Assembly (NCBI GenBank): GCA_044226865.1
Contig: JBGAGE010000003.1
Coordinates: 509,935 to 573,934, forward strand
Length of the DNA: 64,000 nucleotides
Direction: 5' to 3'
From: TMP-86 sp044226865
GTDB lineage: Bacteria; Pseudomonadota; Gammaproteobacteria; Steroidobacterales; Steroidobacteraceae
A program made the translations under genes and the position numbers. The notes under the pieces are model-generated. The model saw nothing but the letters and a program-made list of their open reading frames with translations. It was not told the origin of the DNA and searched no databases. Below, piece by piece: positions 16,719 through 25,121 of the stretch (positions are counted from its first letter, which is position 1; every line of letters begins with the position of its first letter).

Positions 16719-18674
16719 TTAGATGGAGAGGCCGCGACTGCGGCCCAATTCCCAACTGACGCGGGAGGCGTGGATTGTGGCCGAGAGGGATTGACCGATC
16801 CGGTTCTCTAGTACCGATCGCCACGGCACGAGCGAAAACCCAACGCCATCATCGAGCATTGCAAACTTGCCGCTCGTCAGTTGGATCAACTGACGATAGG
16901 TCCCAGAGACGCGTTCACCCTCCGCAGCGGCGCGATAGGTGAGGCCGGTGGAGCGTTCGAGCCCGGCCGCGGCGCCTTGAAGATCCCGATCGCGCAAACG
17001 ACTCAGCAGATTGCTTGTCAACATCACCTGTTGTCCACGACGCTGAGCAAGTCCCTGGTCGATCAGGAACGCTTCTCGGTCCTTCAAGGCAGCGCCTAGG
17101 GCCTGACCGAACTCGCTCACTGGCGGTTGAATCTTTGCGATCAGTTGCTGGTCCAGCCACGTCGCTCCGATCGCCTGCCGTTGACGCTCAATCGGCTCTC
17201 TGGTGATCAATTGAATCTCCACGCCGCCGGTTCGGGTTCGATCATAGTTCAGGCCGCGCTCGGGCAGGTCGGCGGGTATTCGCCAGACCCCCTCCTCCAG
17301 TCGCTCTACAATCCCGGCCCGACGCAACGCCTCCATCCGTCGCACGTGTGATTGGATGAACTCTGAAGGATCAACGCCGGGCGGCGGTGAGGATCGAACA
17401 TCCTCAAGGTGTGCCTCCACGCGATACAGACCATCGCGGGAAGCGGCGAGGATGTTCCGATCAACTATTCGCTGGGTGCTCGAGCGCACGCTGACAATGC
17501 CACCAGCGGGGTAATCGGCGAGTGGTGCGTTCGAAGGCATCGCAAGGTAATGGTGCTTGCCATCCATCGCCTCAACCAGCAGATACCCGCGGTCCGCAAT
17601 TTCGTCGTGTAGCCCTTTTCCGGAGACGCGTCCAACGATTGCGCTGCGTCGGCGGGCCGCGTCGAAGATTTCGTAATCTACATTGCGAGAGTGTGAGCGC
17701 TGAAGGGTGCGAATAATATCGCCACGCTCACCCATCGCTTGAAGGGTTGAGTGGATCTCGGGTGATAATTGCCACCGATCTGCCGTGGCCCTTTGAGCGA
17801 GTCCCAATCGTTCCAGCACGGCCAGTCGAGCGTTGCATCGCTCCCGGGTTGGTAAATCCAGATCACCGAGAGCCGAAACGACCAACAAGCCATCAATGGT
17901 ATGACGATCTATCAGCGTATCGATCCCGGTCCACCGCTCGGCCGTAACCTGGCGATTCCAGTCTGCATCGATCTCCGGTTGCGTGCGCTCACCCAGCCAC
18001 TCCGTCGCCAGTTCACAAGCTCTCATGCGAAGACCACGGGTCAGGTAGTCCCGGTCGATCACCAGATCCCGTTTGGCGTGATCCTTACCGCGAAGCACGA
18101 TATGAGTGTGCGGGTGCCCGGTATCCCAGTGATCGACCGCGATCCAGTCCAACTTCGTCCCAAGATCCGCCTCCATCTGGCCCATGAGAGAGCGGGTGAA
18201 AGTCGTCAGGTCCTGAACCTCCGCTCCATCCTCGATGGAAACGATCATTCGAAATTGATGTCGATCACCCTGACAGGTCGCTTGGAATGCCCTGGTATCG
18301 ACGGTGTCGTCGCTTGGTCCATAGGCGACTCCCGGATCACCCGTCGGACTCACGCCATCACGCTCCAAGTATCGAAGATGCAAGGCTGCACTTCGCGCTC
18401 TGACCTGGCGAAGTTTGACGTGCCGGACTTTGACGGTAACGCGTCGGGATCGCAGTCCAAAGGATTGACCCGCCTTTCTCGCGGCAACCCGCCCGCGACC
18501 GTATCTCGGCCCCGATCTCGATGCTCCAAGCCGAACGTATCGCGACTGCACGGGACCGGTCTGCGAAGCTGCCTTCAGGACGCGCGAAATGAACCGCGGC
18601 GAGTTCGATTGCTTGGCACGCGGCGGTCCCAGCTTCGGTCGAAACCGATCATCGTCCCGATTGCTCATCGTCAC
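16719..18674 (-). CDS. Relaxase, VirD2/TraI-like with DUF3363 C-terminus
   Basis: This 651-residue conjugative relaxase nicks the transfer origin. A basic N-terminal segment (about 1-95) precedes the relaxase domain. The three-histidine metal site is seen at residues 182-191 in DHWDTGHPHTHIVLRG (motif III). Tyr102 in LHLRYLERDG is the likely nicking tyrosine. The larger C-terminal part is the DUF3363 region common to relaxases of Tn4371-like ICEs. It is transcribed in the same direction as traG. The nick site oriT is expected near this gene but I could not identify it. Confidence 0.92.
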   Translation of the reverse strand: MTMSNRDDDRFRPKLGPPRAKQSNSPRFISRVLKAASQTGPVQSRYVRLGASRSGPRYGRGRVAARKAGQSFGLRSRRVTVKVRHVKLRQVRARSAALHLRYLERDGVSPTGDPGVAYGPSDDTVDTRAFQATCQGDRHQFRMIVSIEDGAEVQDLTTFTRSLMGQMEADLGTKLDWIAVDHWDTGHPHTHIVLRGKDHAKRDLVIDRDYLTRGLRMRACELATEWLGERTQPEIDADWNRQVTAERWTGIDTLIDRHTIDGLLVVSALGDLDLPTRERCNARLAVLERLGLAQRATADRWQLSPEIHSTLQAMGERGDIIRTLQRSHSRNVDYEIFDAARRRSAIVGRVSGKGLHDEIADRGYLLVEAMDGKHHYLAMPSNAPLADYPAGGIVSVRSSTQRIVDRNILAASRDGLYRVEAHLEDVRSSPPPGVDPSEFIQSHVRRMEALRRAGIVERLEEGVWRIPADLPERGLNYDRTRTGGVEIQLITREPIERQRQAIGATWLDQQLIAKIQPPVSEFGQALGAALKDREAFLIDQGLAQRRGQQVMLTSNLLSRLRDRDLQGAAAGLERSTGLTYRAAAEGERVSGTYRQLIQLTSGKFAMLDDGVGFSLVPWRSVLENRIGQSLSATIHASRVSWELGRSRGLSI

Positions 18675-18968
18675 TCCTTGGCAAGCTCAGGCGTAGCCCA
18701 GCGCGCACCCGCCGCGAAATCTCCATCCTCGTCAGCGACTTGCAAAACAGATCAGCAAACCTGCATCGATCGGCGTGCCGCGGATGAGCGCTCTAACCCC
18801 TTGTGCAGACACCTTCTTGGAACGGCGCGCCCCGCGCCCTTTCATCTTGCTGATCAACCTCTTCGCAATTTTTTGTCTTTGGGCTGCTTCGAGGTCTCCG
18901 CACGATCCCTGCGACCGCTGCGTCCCACTAGGTCGCAACGTCGTGCACAACGGCCCGCCGACAGGGCA

Positions 18969-19475
18969 CTACCAAGTCCATATCGGAATCGCTCGGCCGA
19001 TGACAAGCTGCCGTGAAACCGGTCCGAAATAGCGACTGTCGAATGAGGCAGGATGCGTCGTACTGAGCAGGAATAGCTCATCAGAATTCAATGATCGGCA
19101 TTGCGCCCATGGGTCCAATAAACGACCGGCCCCGTCACGCTGCAATGTTCGCGCTACCAACGTTTGATCGATCAGGACGCGGTTATTGTCAATGCAAACA
19201 GACTGCGGGCTGAGGGCACCAATTCGCTTCAAGATTGGCACACCAAATCGCAAATAGTGGCGCTGGTCAGCCAGTCGAGCGGCCTCAAAGGGCAATCGCA
19301 CGAGTACCACGTCATTCACTTGGAGATGGTCTGGCGTGACGATTCGGTACCAACCCAGTGGGGCACTCGACGTCGGGTTGTAGGCAAATCGACGCGCCTT
19401 TCCGATTGCACCGGATGATCCGATGGCAGCGAGTGCAAGGACTGACAATCCCAGGATCAAATATCGTGAATTCAT
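18969..19475 (-). CDS. traF: TraF, S26-family pilin peptidase
   Basis: This is a 168-residue membrane-anchored peptidase of the S26/TraF type. An N-terminal membrane helix (about 5-22) is followed by the catalytic Ser in TSSAPLGWY (Ser37) and the general base Lys in ILKRIGALSPQSVCI (Lys83). The Gly-Trp-Tyr after the serine and the C-terminal FDSRYFGPV box are family marks. TraF matures and in some systems cyclises the TrbC pilin. Its start overlaps the DUF2840 stop by 4 bp. In related elements a lytic transglycosylase gene often lies between traF and the relaxase; here only a 294-bp gap is found. Confidence 0.93.
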   Translation of the reverse strand: MNSRYLILGLSVLALAAIGSSGAIGKARRFAYNPTSSAPLGWYRIVTPDHLQVNDVVLVRLPFEAARLADQRHYLRFGVPILKRIGALSPQSVCIDNNRVLIDQTLVARTLQRDGAGRLLDPWAQCRSLNSDELFLLSTTHPASFDSRYFGPVSRQLVIGRAIPIWTW

Positions 19476-19939
19476 CCGAGCATTCTCTGAAAATTCAGAT
19501 GGGCGATGTGCTGTCGCACTCCATAGTCTGGGATCAATTCACGCGACATGATCCGGTTCTGCACTGTCCGCCAGTACGCCGTACTGACCGCCGTGGGGTC
19601 GATGCCGCGGGATTCAATTCGTTTGATCAGTTCAAGAATGCGGCGAATGTTCATCTTGCTGGACACGCGCAATAGGACTTCCGCCCCCGGATCTACATCC
19701 ATGATTGTCGAGGCCCCTTCCCATGGGGCCACTGCGCGCAAGATCGACAGTTGCCACAGGATGGTTCCGTAGATGTTCCCGTGCCATCGAACCGCACAAA
19801 AGGTTGACTGCGGCTCAAAGTAGACGATTCGCTGTAACCGATGCTTCGATACTTCATTGACCGGGTTTCCAAACCGCAGCCAGAACCGCGCTCGCTTCGG
19901 GATGGAGGTCAATTTCACTTGGGTCAAATACGGGGTCAT
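19472..19939 (-). CDS. DUF2840 family protein
   Basis: This 155-residue soluble protein contains the block FWLRFGNPVNEVSKHRLQR, the pair FCAVRWHGNIYGTILWQLSI and a C-terminal helical part. A gene of this kind (DUF2840) is regularly found between the ParA/RHH pair and traF in Tn4371-like elements. No catalytic motif is visible and no function is known. It overlaps both neighbours by 4 bp, so it is probably made with them. Confidence 0.82.
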   Translation of the reverse strand: MTPYLTQVKLTSIPKRARFWLRFGNPVNEVSKHRLQRIVYFEPQSTFCAVRWHGNIYGTILWQLSILRAVAPWEGASTIMDVDPGAEVLLRVSSKMNIRRILELIKRIESRGIDPTAVSTAYWRTVQNRIMSRELIPDYGVRQHIAHLNFQRMLG

Positions 19940-20253
19940 GACGGGGTTCCTGCTGATATTTTGGCATTCGAGTCGTTGCTTTGATTGTCGTTCGGCGACG
20001 GATTGTCCCGACCTACTTCCGGATACTCGCGCTCGAGTAATTCGCGCAAGACCAATGCGATTGAACGGTCACTGCGCATGGCGGCGACCTTGATTCGTTT
20101 ATGCAATTCCGGCGTGATATCCAGGGTCAATCGTGCGGTGTAAATATCGCGCTTGAGGAGCGGGTAGGATTGACGCCAGCCTTCCGGATCCTTGAGCCAA
20201 TCCTCGGCGGCGCGCTCGATCGGCTTCACGCTCAGGCGGTGTCTCTTGCTCAT
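19936..20253 (-). CDS. RHH partition-type protein (ParB position)
   Basis: This is a 105-residue protein starting MSKRHRLSVKPIERAAEDWL. The ATG at 20253 forms an ATGA overlap with the parA stop, which decides the start. The middle section (IYTARLTLDITPELHKRIKV followed by SDRSIALVLRELLEREY) is a ribbon-helix-helix fold. The polar tail is probably disordered. Its place after parA suggests a centromere-binding partner or an autoregulator of the partition genes. This is inferred from order, since no ParB HTH is present. Confidence 0.82.
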   Translation of the reverse strand: MSKRHRLSVKPIERAAEDWLKDPEGWRQSYPLLKRDIYTARLTLDITPELHKRIKVAAMRSDRSIALVLRELLEREYPEVGRDNPSPNDNQSNDSNAKISAGTPS

Positions 20254-20888
20254 AGAAACATCCGCCGTAACTCCAGTGCGAGCAGCGCGATTTCGCCGCG
20301 CGCAGCACTTCGTGGATACATTTCCCGGACCACCTGGCCCTCGATTGCGCATTCGGCAAAGGCTATGCGCTGACTGATTCCCGTGTTTAGGACCGGGAGG
20401 TCATACGCATCTAGTACTTCATGGATTTGGCGGCCGATAACGGTTCGAACGACCTTGCGACTGACGAGCAGCGCGGCTTTGAGTTTGGGCCGGAATACCA
20501 TTGCCTCGCGCAGCAATTCCACCATGCCGGCGCTACCCCAAATGTCATAGGGAGAGGGTTGAACGGGAATCAGAACCACGTCCGCCGCGAGCATGGCCGA
20601 GCGGGTCAAGGCGGTCACTCGCGGCGGTCCATCGATCACGACGTGATGCACGCTCTTGGCCATCTCCGGGACCTCTTGATGCAAGGTCTCCCGTGCCAGG
20701 CCAACGACGCCAAACAATCGTCGATAGCCCAATTGTTGACGCCGTTGCGCCCAATCCAACGCCGAGCCTTGCGGATCAGCATCCACCAACATGACCTCCC
20801 TATTTCCCTCGGTCAGCTCTGCCGCCAGGTGCAGGGCAAGGGTCGTCTTACCGACGCCGCCTTTCTGATTCAACAATGCGATGATCAT
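20250..20888 (-). CDS. parA: ParA-family partition ATPase
   Basis: This 212-residue deviant Walker ATPase begins IIALLNQKGGVGKTTLALHL, with the signature KGGVGKT at residues 9-15. The Walker A' region VDADPQGSALDW and the B motif VVIDGPP are intact. Small ParA proteins without an N-terminal HTH act in plasmid and ICE partition. It is the first gene of a tight block parA-RHH-DUF2840-traF. The gap upstream to repA is 271 bp and contains repeats that could be an origin or a partition site. Confidence 0.95.
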   Translation of the reverse strand: MIIALLNQKGGVGKTTLALHLAAELTEGNREVMLVDADPQGSALDWAQRRQQLGYRRLFGVVGLARETLHQEVPEMAKSVHHVVIDGPPRVTALTRSAMLAADVVLIPVQPSPYDIWGSAGMVELLREAMVFRPKLKAALLVSRKVVRTVIGRQIHEVLDAYDLPVLNTGISQRIAFAECAIEGQVVREMYPRSAARGEIALLALELRRMFL

Positions 20889-21159
20889 GGGCGCTCCACT
20901 ATTGCTGTCAGAAGAGATCGGGTAAGCAGATTGATTTGGCTTGCGAGCTCACCTGCGGGCTTCTCTTCTGCCGAAGAGTTATCAACCGTTCTTCGGATTG
21001 AGATTGTCGTTAGAAACGGTTTTGATTCTGGGTTAGAAGAGTTACGGGAATCGATTTCGCCGACTCGACAACGAGTTACACCCGTTTCGTGCGTGTGATC
21101 GCCCGATAGTCGTGCGATTGATAGCACGAGTGCATTTGCGAGTGATCGCCCGAGTGGAT
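20889..21159. other. parA-repA gap with repeats, possible oriV or partition site
   Basis: This 271-bp noncoding gap is richer in A and T than its flanks near 20980-21040. An 11-bp direct repeat TGATCGCCCGA occurs at 21096-21106 and 21143-21153. GAGTTATCAAC near 20978 resembles a DnaA box only loosely. Replication origins of RepA-type ICEs often lie beside repA, so this is the best candidate here, but no clean iteron array is visible. Confidence 0.3.
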
Positions 21160-22068
21160 TCACAGCTTATCCCCCGACGATCGAGGCACCGAAGACAGTC
21201 GCTGCGCGAGCAACCGAATCGATTGCTCAAGCGGCGCGCGCCGCGCGATTCGGAATCGTAGCGTGTCACCGCTGCGTCGATGTTCCACGTGAAGCTCATA
21301 GCCGGGGAGTGATTGCGCAAGCGCGATACGCCGAACATGGCGGGCAAAGTCCGAGGCACGCATAGCGCTGCCGGATTTCGCATGCAGGTGAGAGAATTCG
21401 AAACGCCAGCCATCGGGCTGCCGGCCGGCATGCTTTCTCACCAATCGATACAGCCAGCGCTCAATGCCGCCGGTGAGCGAGAAATAGATCGGATCTAGCG
21501 TGAGGATCAGACTCGAATCCAACAACCCGGAATAGAACCAGTCCGGCAGAATCAACGAAATCCCGCGCGGACGCCCGGCGAGGTCCGATTGTTCCTTCCA
21601 CTCGTTGATCCATGAAAATCGATGCAGGCGCCGCGAAGCAAGTTGCCGGATCGAGGTCGCAATTGTGGTGGACTGCAATCGATCCAGCGCCGCCTTCAGA
21701 CGCCCATAGTCGTGACTTCCCGTCCCTCTGCCGACAAAGCGCAAGATTTCATAGGGTGTGGTCAGCATCAACCGTGAGGTGGGTATTCCCTGGTCACGTG
21801 CTTCAACAATCTGCGAGGCGGCCCAAATCAGTACATCGGCATCCCAGATCGTCGCGATACCGTGTTCGTGCGTCCCTTCCACCGTCAAACTGATCTCGCG
21901 GGTTTGAAAGCGAATGGGAGTGACGCGTTTGGATTTACCCAGTGCAAAGAATGGGTAGGCCATGAGGTCTTGCGCATCACGAGTGGCAAGGTCGCCGGGT
22001 AGACTCCGAAACGCTTCCAGCGCCGGAGTGGCGCCCGCCTCCACTATCAAGGACCGCTGCGTCGTCAT
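21160..22068 (-). CDS. repA: RepA-like replication initiator
   Basis: This 302-residue protein is of the replication initiator protein A type found in Tn4371-like ICEs. I chose the ATG at 22068 (MTTQRSLIVEAG) because it makes an ATGA overlap with the HTH gene upstream. The DNA-binding winged-helix core includes LMAYPFFALGKSKRVTPIRF, RLMLTTPYEILRFVGR and LKAALDRLQSTTIATSIRQ. It should bind an origin and allow autonomous replication of the excised element, which stabilises it before reintegration. No truncation is seen. Confidence 0.88.
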   Translation of the reverse strand: MTTQRSLIVEAGATPALEAFRSLPGDLATRDAQDLMAYPFFALGKSKRVTPIRFQTREISLTVEGTHEHGIATIWDADVLIWAASQIVEARDQGIPTSRLMLTTPYEILRFVGRGTGSHDYGRLKAALDRLQSTTIATSIRQLASRRLHRFSWINEWKEQSDLAGRPRGISLILPDWFYSGLLDSSLILTLDPIYFSLTGGIERWLYRLVRKHAGRQPDGWRFEFSHLHAKSGSAMRASDFARHVRRIALAQSLPGYELHVEHRRSGDTLRFRIARRAPLEQSIRLLAQRLSSVPRSSGDKL

Positions 22069-22295
22069 GCGCGCTGGCTCCTGGGTCGTGGGTTGTAATT
22101 GACATCCGAGGTGCTGCGGCAACGGCGGTCCGCCGCCCACGAATCCAGGTCTGCGCGCGAGTACAGGACACGACGTCCGAACTTGCGAAACGCCGGGCCG
22201 CCACCATTGACGCGATGCTTCTCCAGCGTCCGCGGCGACAGATTCAGTAACTCCGCTGCCTGCGCGTTGCTCAAGTATTCGGGGGGCTCTTTCAT
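22065..22295 (-). CDS. AlpA/excisionase-like HTH protein
   Basis: This 76-residue DNA-binding protein begins MKEPPEYLSNAQAAELLNLS. The winged helix-turn-helix of MerR/AlpA excisionase type is seen in LSNAQAAELLNLSPRTLEKH, followed by GPAFRKFGRRVLYSRADLDS. I chose the ATG at 22295 because the domain starts here and the upstream frame has no similarity. It overlaps repA by 4 bp. It may regulate rep/par/tra genes or act as a recombination directionality factor. Confidence 0.88.
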   Translation of the reverse strand: MKEPPEYLSNAQAAELLNLSPRTLEKHRVNGGGPAFRKFGRRVLYSRADLDSWAADRRCRSTSDVNYNPRPRSQRA

Positions 22296-22389
22296 CCAAT
22301 CGCACTCCGTCCAAGTGCAGCCAATGTCAGCGAACCCCAGCGCAACCGACAGGGAGAAAATCGACGCGCGCTCTTTGTCTCCCCCCGAT

Positions 22390-23127
22390 TCACTCTGAGT
22401 CGGATGCGAGAAATTGCCGGTAGTCACCGTCGCGAAGTGAGCGGGCTTTTCGAACCCAATGTCGAACGCGCGCCCGCAGCTCACCATCCGGGGTCCATCG
22501 CTTCTCAACCGCGTCTGCGCCGACGAGGATTTGCGCAATGCTTCGGTGCGTTGCACCCACGGCATCCGCATCCAGCGCCTGTAGCATCCGCATATGATTC
22601 AGCGCAGTCGTGCTGGGGCGCGGCGCGCGAGCGCACAGAGGCGAAGTCCCGTAGCTTGCTGATAGTTCCTGCACGGCGCGGCAGCGCGTATTGCAACCCG
22701 TGCCCGCTGAGATCAAATAGGCGAACGGCTGATCGATCGAATAGCCCGGATGCAAGTTGAGATGCATCGTCCGACGGGGTTGGCGGACTGCGAGGTACAG
22801 ACCACGCTCACCGGCACACAAGCGCTTGTTGCCCGGTATGTCCCAGAAGGGAAACCGAGCGGACGCTGGATTCGAGTCTGCAACGATCGTGATGCCGGTT
22901 CGCGGCGAGCACCACACCGGGGATGCGGTGCGTGAATCTCGCGTCGGATCCTCGGCCAGTTCCAGGCCCCAGCGCCTCGCTGGGTCTTGCACGTCCCGCC
23001 AGTCTCGGCAATAAGATGGATTGCGCCGCAAATACTCCCAGGCGAATTGAGCCGGATCCAGATGCAGCACGTAAAGGTAAGCGGCGGTGGCGCGCCAGTC
23101 AGCAAAAGCCTGTTGAGTTGAGTCCAT
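22390..23127 (-). CDS. DUF2285-type regulator
   Basis: This is a 245-residue protein. Its N-terminal third (WRATAAYLYVLHLDPAQFAW, YLRRNPSYCRDW) matches the short domain found before DUF2285 in ICE-borne regulators. The C-terminal part (MLQALDADAVGATHRSIAQI, then VGADAVEKRW and RARVRHWVRKARSLRDGDYR) is the DUF2285 region, which looks like a DNA-binding helix bundle. I chose the ATG at 23127 with a GGAG site before it, rather than the earlier GTG at 23157. It is divergent from the DUF6502-like operon across a gap with several palindromes, so it may regulate that operon. Confidence 0.78.
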   Translation of the reverse strand: MDSTQQAFADWRATAAYLYVLHLDPAQFAWEYLRRNPSYCRDWRDVQDPARRWGLELAEDPTRDSRTASPVWCSPRTGITIVADSNPASARFPFWDIPGNKRLCAGERGLYLAVRQPRRTMHLNLHPGYSIDQPFAYLISAGTGCNTRCRAVQELSASYGTSPLCARAPRPSTTALNHMRMLQALDADAVGATHRSIAQILVGADAVEKRWTPDGELRARVRHWVRKARSLRDGDYRQFLASDSE

Positions 23128-23154
23128 TCCGTTCTTCGCTCCGGGCCACAACGC

Positions 23155-23222
23155 CACAATTGAGTAATTGTGAGATTGTTGTGACTGTACTTTTTAGTAC
23201 AGCCGATAATGCCGATGGCATT
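23155..23222. promoter_or_regulatory. Three palindromes in the divergent regulator gap
   Basis: Three perfect inverted repeats stand in a row: CACAATT-4-AATTGTG at 23155-23172, CTGTACT-4-AGTACAG at 23185-23202 and AATGCC-3-GGCATT at 23208-23222. They lie between the DUF2285 gene and the DUF6502-like operon. The middle one has a degenerate second copy inside the promoter at 23342-23371. Confidence 0.6.
23181..23210 (+). promoter_or_regulatory. Candidate promoter P1 with operator in spacer
   Basis: A -35-like GTGACT at 23181-23186 and a -10 GATAAT at 23205-23210 are 18 bp apart. The palindrome CTGTACT-4-AGTACAG covers the end of the -35 box and the spacer. The geometry is the same as in P2, 161 bp downstream. 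Confidence 0.45.
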
Positions 23223-23341
23223 AAAAGCTTGCAACCAGAATTGTGTGCGGAACGATATATCCCTTACAAACGCCTGGTCCTAGCGGAGCAGGTCCAATTT
23301 TACTTAATCTTGGAATATTTCTGGTCGTGTCGTAAAATGCA

Positions 23342-23371
23342 TTGACTGTACTTTTTTGTTCACTTTATAGT
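23342..23371 (+). promoter_or_regulatory. Candidate promoter P2 of the DUF6502-like operon
   Basis: TTGACT at 23342-23347 and TATAGT at 23366-23371 with 18 bp spacing make a good sigma-70 promoter, 51 bp before the start of the first DUF6502-like gene. The spacer holds CTGTACTTTTTTGTTCAC (23346-23363), an imperfect copy of the P1 palindrome, so the same repressor may control both. Confidence 0.6.
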
Positions 23372-23422
23372 CGCCGCCATGACAACCTATTTCCTCTGGC
23401 GACCACCTTTCGGAGCTGCGCC

Positions 23423-24298
23423 ATGAGTGACACCTTCAAGACCGCCATCAAGCTCGCTGTGCTGAGAATGCTGGAACCGCTCGCGCAGCTTCTTATCGAA
23501 GCCGGGATCGGATTCGGCGATTTCAACACGTTGGCCAAGCAAGCCTACGTGCGCGCCGCGCGCAAAGCCGACGATTCGAGCAGCATGAATTACTCGCGCA
23601 TCACCGTCCTCACCGGGCTGACCCGCAAGGACGTCACGAAGATAGCCAAAGCGCTCGATGCCGCCCGCAAGCCCGACCATCCGTTGCAGGCATTGGAACG
23701 GGACACAGGCGCCACGCGTGCCGAACGCGTGCTGCGCGGCTGGTGGACCGATCCTGAATTCCAAGATGAGCGTGGCAGTCCCGCTCCCCTTCCCCTGCGC
23801 GGACGCAAGAAGTCCTTTGCCGCCTTAGTGCTGCGCTACGCCGGCGGTCCAGGGGAATTCACGGTCCTGCAGGAGCTGCTGCGCGCAAAAGCGGTGCGAG
23901 AACTGCCCGATCAGCAGATTGAAGTCATCAGCCGCACTTTTGCCACGGTTCACTGGGACGAGTCCGGTGTCCAAACCGTGGGTGAGCGCGTCCGGGATCT
24001 GCTGCAAACCTTGCACCATAACCTGCATCACCCGCACCGTCCGCGCTACGTTCGTTTTGTCGTCAGTTCGGCCGTGGATCCCAAATATGTACCGCTACTA
24101 CTGAGGAACCTCACCGACCAGGCGGAGAGTTTCGCCGACAGCTTCCACGAGTCCCTAACCGACACACAACGGACGATTCGGCCCGGATCAAAACCCAAGG
24201 ACGCACATCGTCTGGGCGTTGGCCTGTTCGTCATCGAGGAATCCACGGTGGTCGAGCCGACTGACAAATCACGCAAAACATCGCGGAAGTCAGGCTAG
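23423..24298 (+). CDS. DUF6502-like protein 1
   Basis: This is a 291-residue protein starting MSDTFKTAIKLAVLRMLEPL, preceded by GGAG. Residues 1-45 (LLIEAGIGFGDFNTLAKQAY) and the helix-turn-helix-like SRITVLTGLTRKDVTKIAKA (about 54-73) match the DUF6502 family, which is usually considered DNA-binding. The block RGWWTDPEFQDERGSPAPLP, followed by SFAALVLRYA, is repeated in the two following genes. The C-terminus ends in a beta-strand GVGLFVIEES. It is the first gene of a three-gene operon; the next gene starts 4 bp after its stop. The role is unknown; regulation or element maintenance is inferred. Confidence 0.82.
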   Translation: MSDTFKTAIKLAVLRMLEPLAQLLIEAGIGFGDFNTLAKQAYVRAARKADDSSSMNYSRITVLTGLTRKDVTKIAKALDAARKPDHPLQALERDTGATRAERVLRGWWTDPEFQDERGSPAPLPLRGRKKSFAALVLRYAGGPGEFTVLQELLRAKAVRELPDQQIEVISRTFATVHWDESGVQTVGERVRDLLQTLHHNLHHPHRPRYVRFVVSSAVDPKYVPLLLRNLTDQAESFADSFHESLTDTQRTIRPGSKPKDAHRLGVGLFVIEESTVVEPTDKSRKTSRKSG

Positions 24299-24302
24299 CC
24301 CG

Positions 24303-25121
24303 ATGGCACAGCGCCCACCTTCCGCAAAGTCCCCAGTCCGGCGCGCGCAAAAACAGCGCCGCCAGGGGACGCTGGAATTGCTGCGCGCAGGCCATGAGCA
24401 CCGCGAGCGCATGCTCGAGCAGTCTTTTCGCGTGCAGCTGGAGTTTGCAAGTTCGCTCAAGATCGATCTAAAGACCGCGACCCGGGCGTTCCAGCGCGCG
24501 GCGCGCTCGGTGAAATCCTCGCCCTACCGGCTGAAAGATGCGGTTCGATTCCAAATCCTGGTGCAAATCGGTGAACTATTGGCGGTCTGGTACCGCGAAA
24601 AGGCGTACCTGGATGAAGGTGGAGACCCGCGACCCATCGCGATGGAAGGCAGCAAAGGGTTCGCGGCGCTGGCAAAACGCTTTTTTCCAGCTCTCGACGC
24701 GGCCGATATCGCTGAAGTGTTGATTGCCGAGCGCCTTCTGTTTCGCAATGCGGATGGCACCGTCAAACCTCGACGTCGGGTTGCCGGATTCTTAAACGCG
24801 AACGCCCTGATGCTGGACCGCGTGCCCGCACTGATGCAAGGGTTGCTCGGAACCTTGGCTCACAATGTCCGAGCCCATCAGCGAGGGAAGGAGACTCATT
24901 GCGAGCGCGGCACCATCGTTAAAATCCCCGCGGATGCCGTCGAGCAATTCGATCTGGCAGTCAAACAGCTGGCGCAAAATCTAATCAATAACGTGGATGA
25001 CTGGGCCGAGCGTCGGACGCGCAACCGCAAGTCGAACACCAAACGCCGCGTACTTGCGGGAGTGCAAGTCTTTTCATTCGTGGATAGCCCGGCACGCCGG
25101 CGCAAGCGATCCAAATCGTGA
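24303..25121 (+). CDS. DUF6502-like protein 2 (divergent paralogue)
   Basis: This is a 272-residue basic protein starting MAQRPPSAKSPVRRAQKQRR. I chose the ATG at 24303, 4 bp after the previous stop. Residues 95-150 (AVWYREKAYLDEGGDPRPIA, GFAALAKRFFPALDAADIAE) align with DUF6502-like protein 1 around the W..dPeF.DE.G pattern, and the C-terminus GVQVFSFVDS aligns with its final strand. The N-terminal HTH seen in protein 1 has drifted beyond recognition. No catalytic motif is visible. Its stop overlaps the GTG start of the third gene by 4 bp. Confidence 0.72.
   Translation: MAQRPPSAKSPVRRAQKQRRQGTLELLRAGHEHRERMLEQSFRVQLEFASSLKIDLKTATRAFQRAARSVKSSPYRLKDAVRFQILVQIGELLAVWYREKAYLDEGGDPRPIAMEGSKGFAALAKRFFPALDAADIAEVLIAERLLFRNADGTVKPRRRVAGFLNANALMLDRVPALMQGLLGTLAHNVRAHQRGKETHCERGTIVKIPADAVEQFDLAVKQLAQNLINNVDDWAERRTRNRKSNTKRRVLAGVQVFSFVDSPARRRKRSKS

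Noticed and set aside
18732..18950. A 72-codon minus-strand frame between the relaxase and traF
   Set aside because: It starts at a TTG, has no ribosome-binding site and no similarity I know. A lytic transglycosylase is often found at this position, but this frame does not resemble one.
17901..19016. A 371-codon plus-strand frame opposite the relaxase
   Set aside because: It is antisense to the relaxase and its upstream gap, is low-complexity and has no motif.
23185..23202. CTGTACT-4-AGTACAG considered as a LexA/SOS box
   Set aside because: LexA boxes of this group have CTGT-N8-ACAG; here the spacing is N10, so SOS control is not supported.
23215..23283. A 22-codon leader frame just after promoter P1
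   Set aside because: There is no ribosome-binding site, and the ATG lies at or before the expected transcription start.
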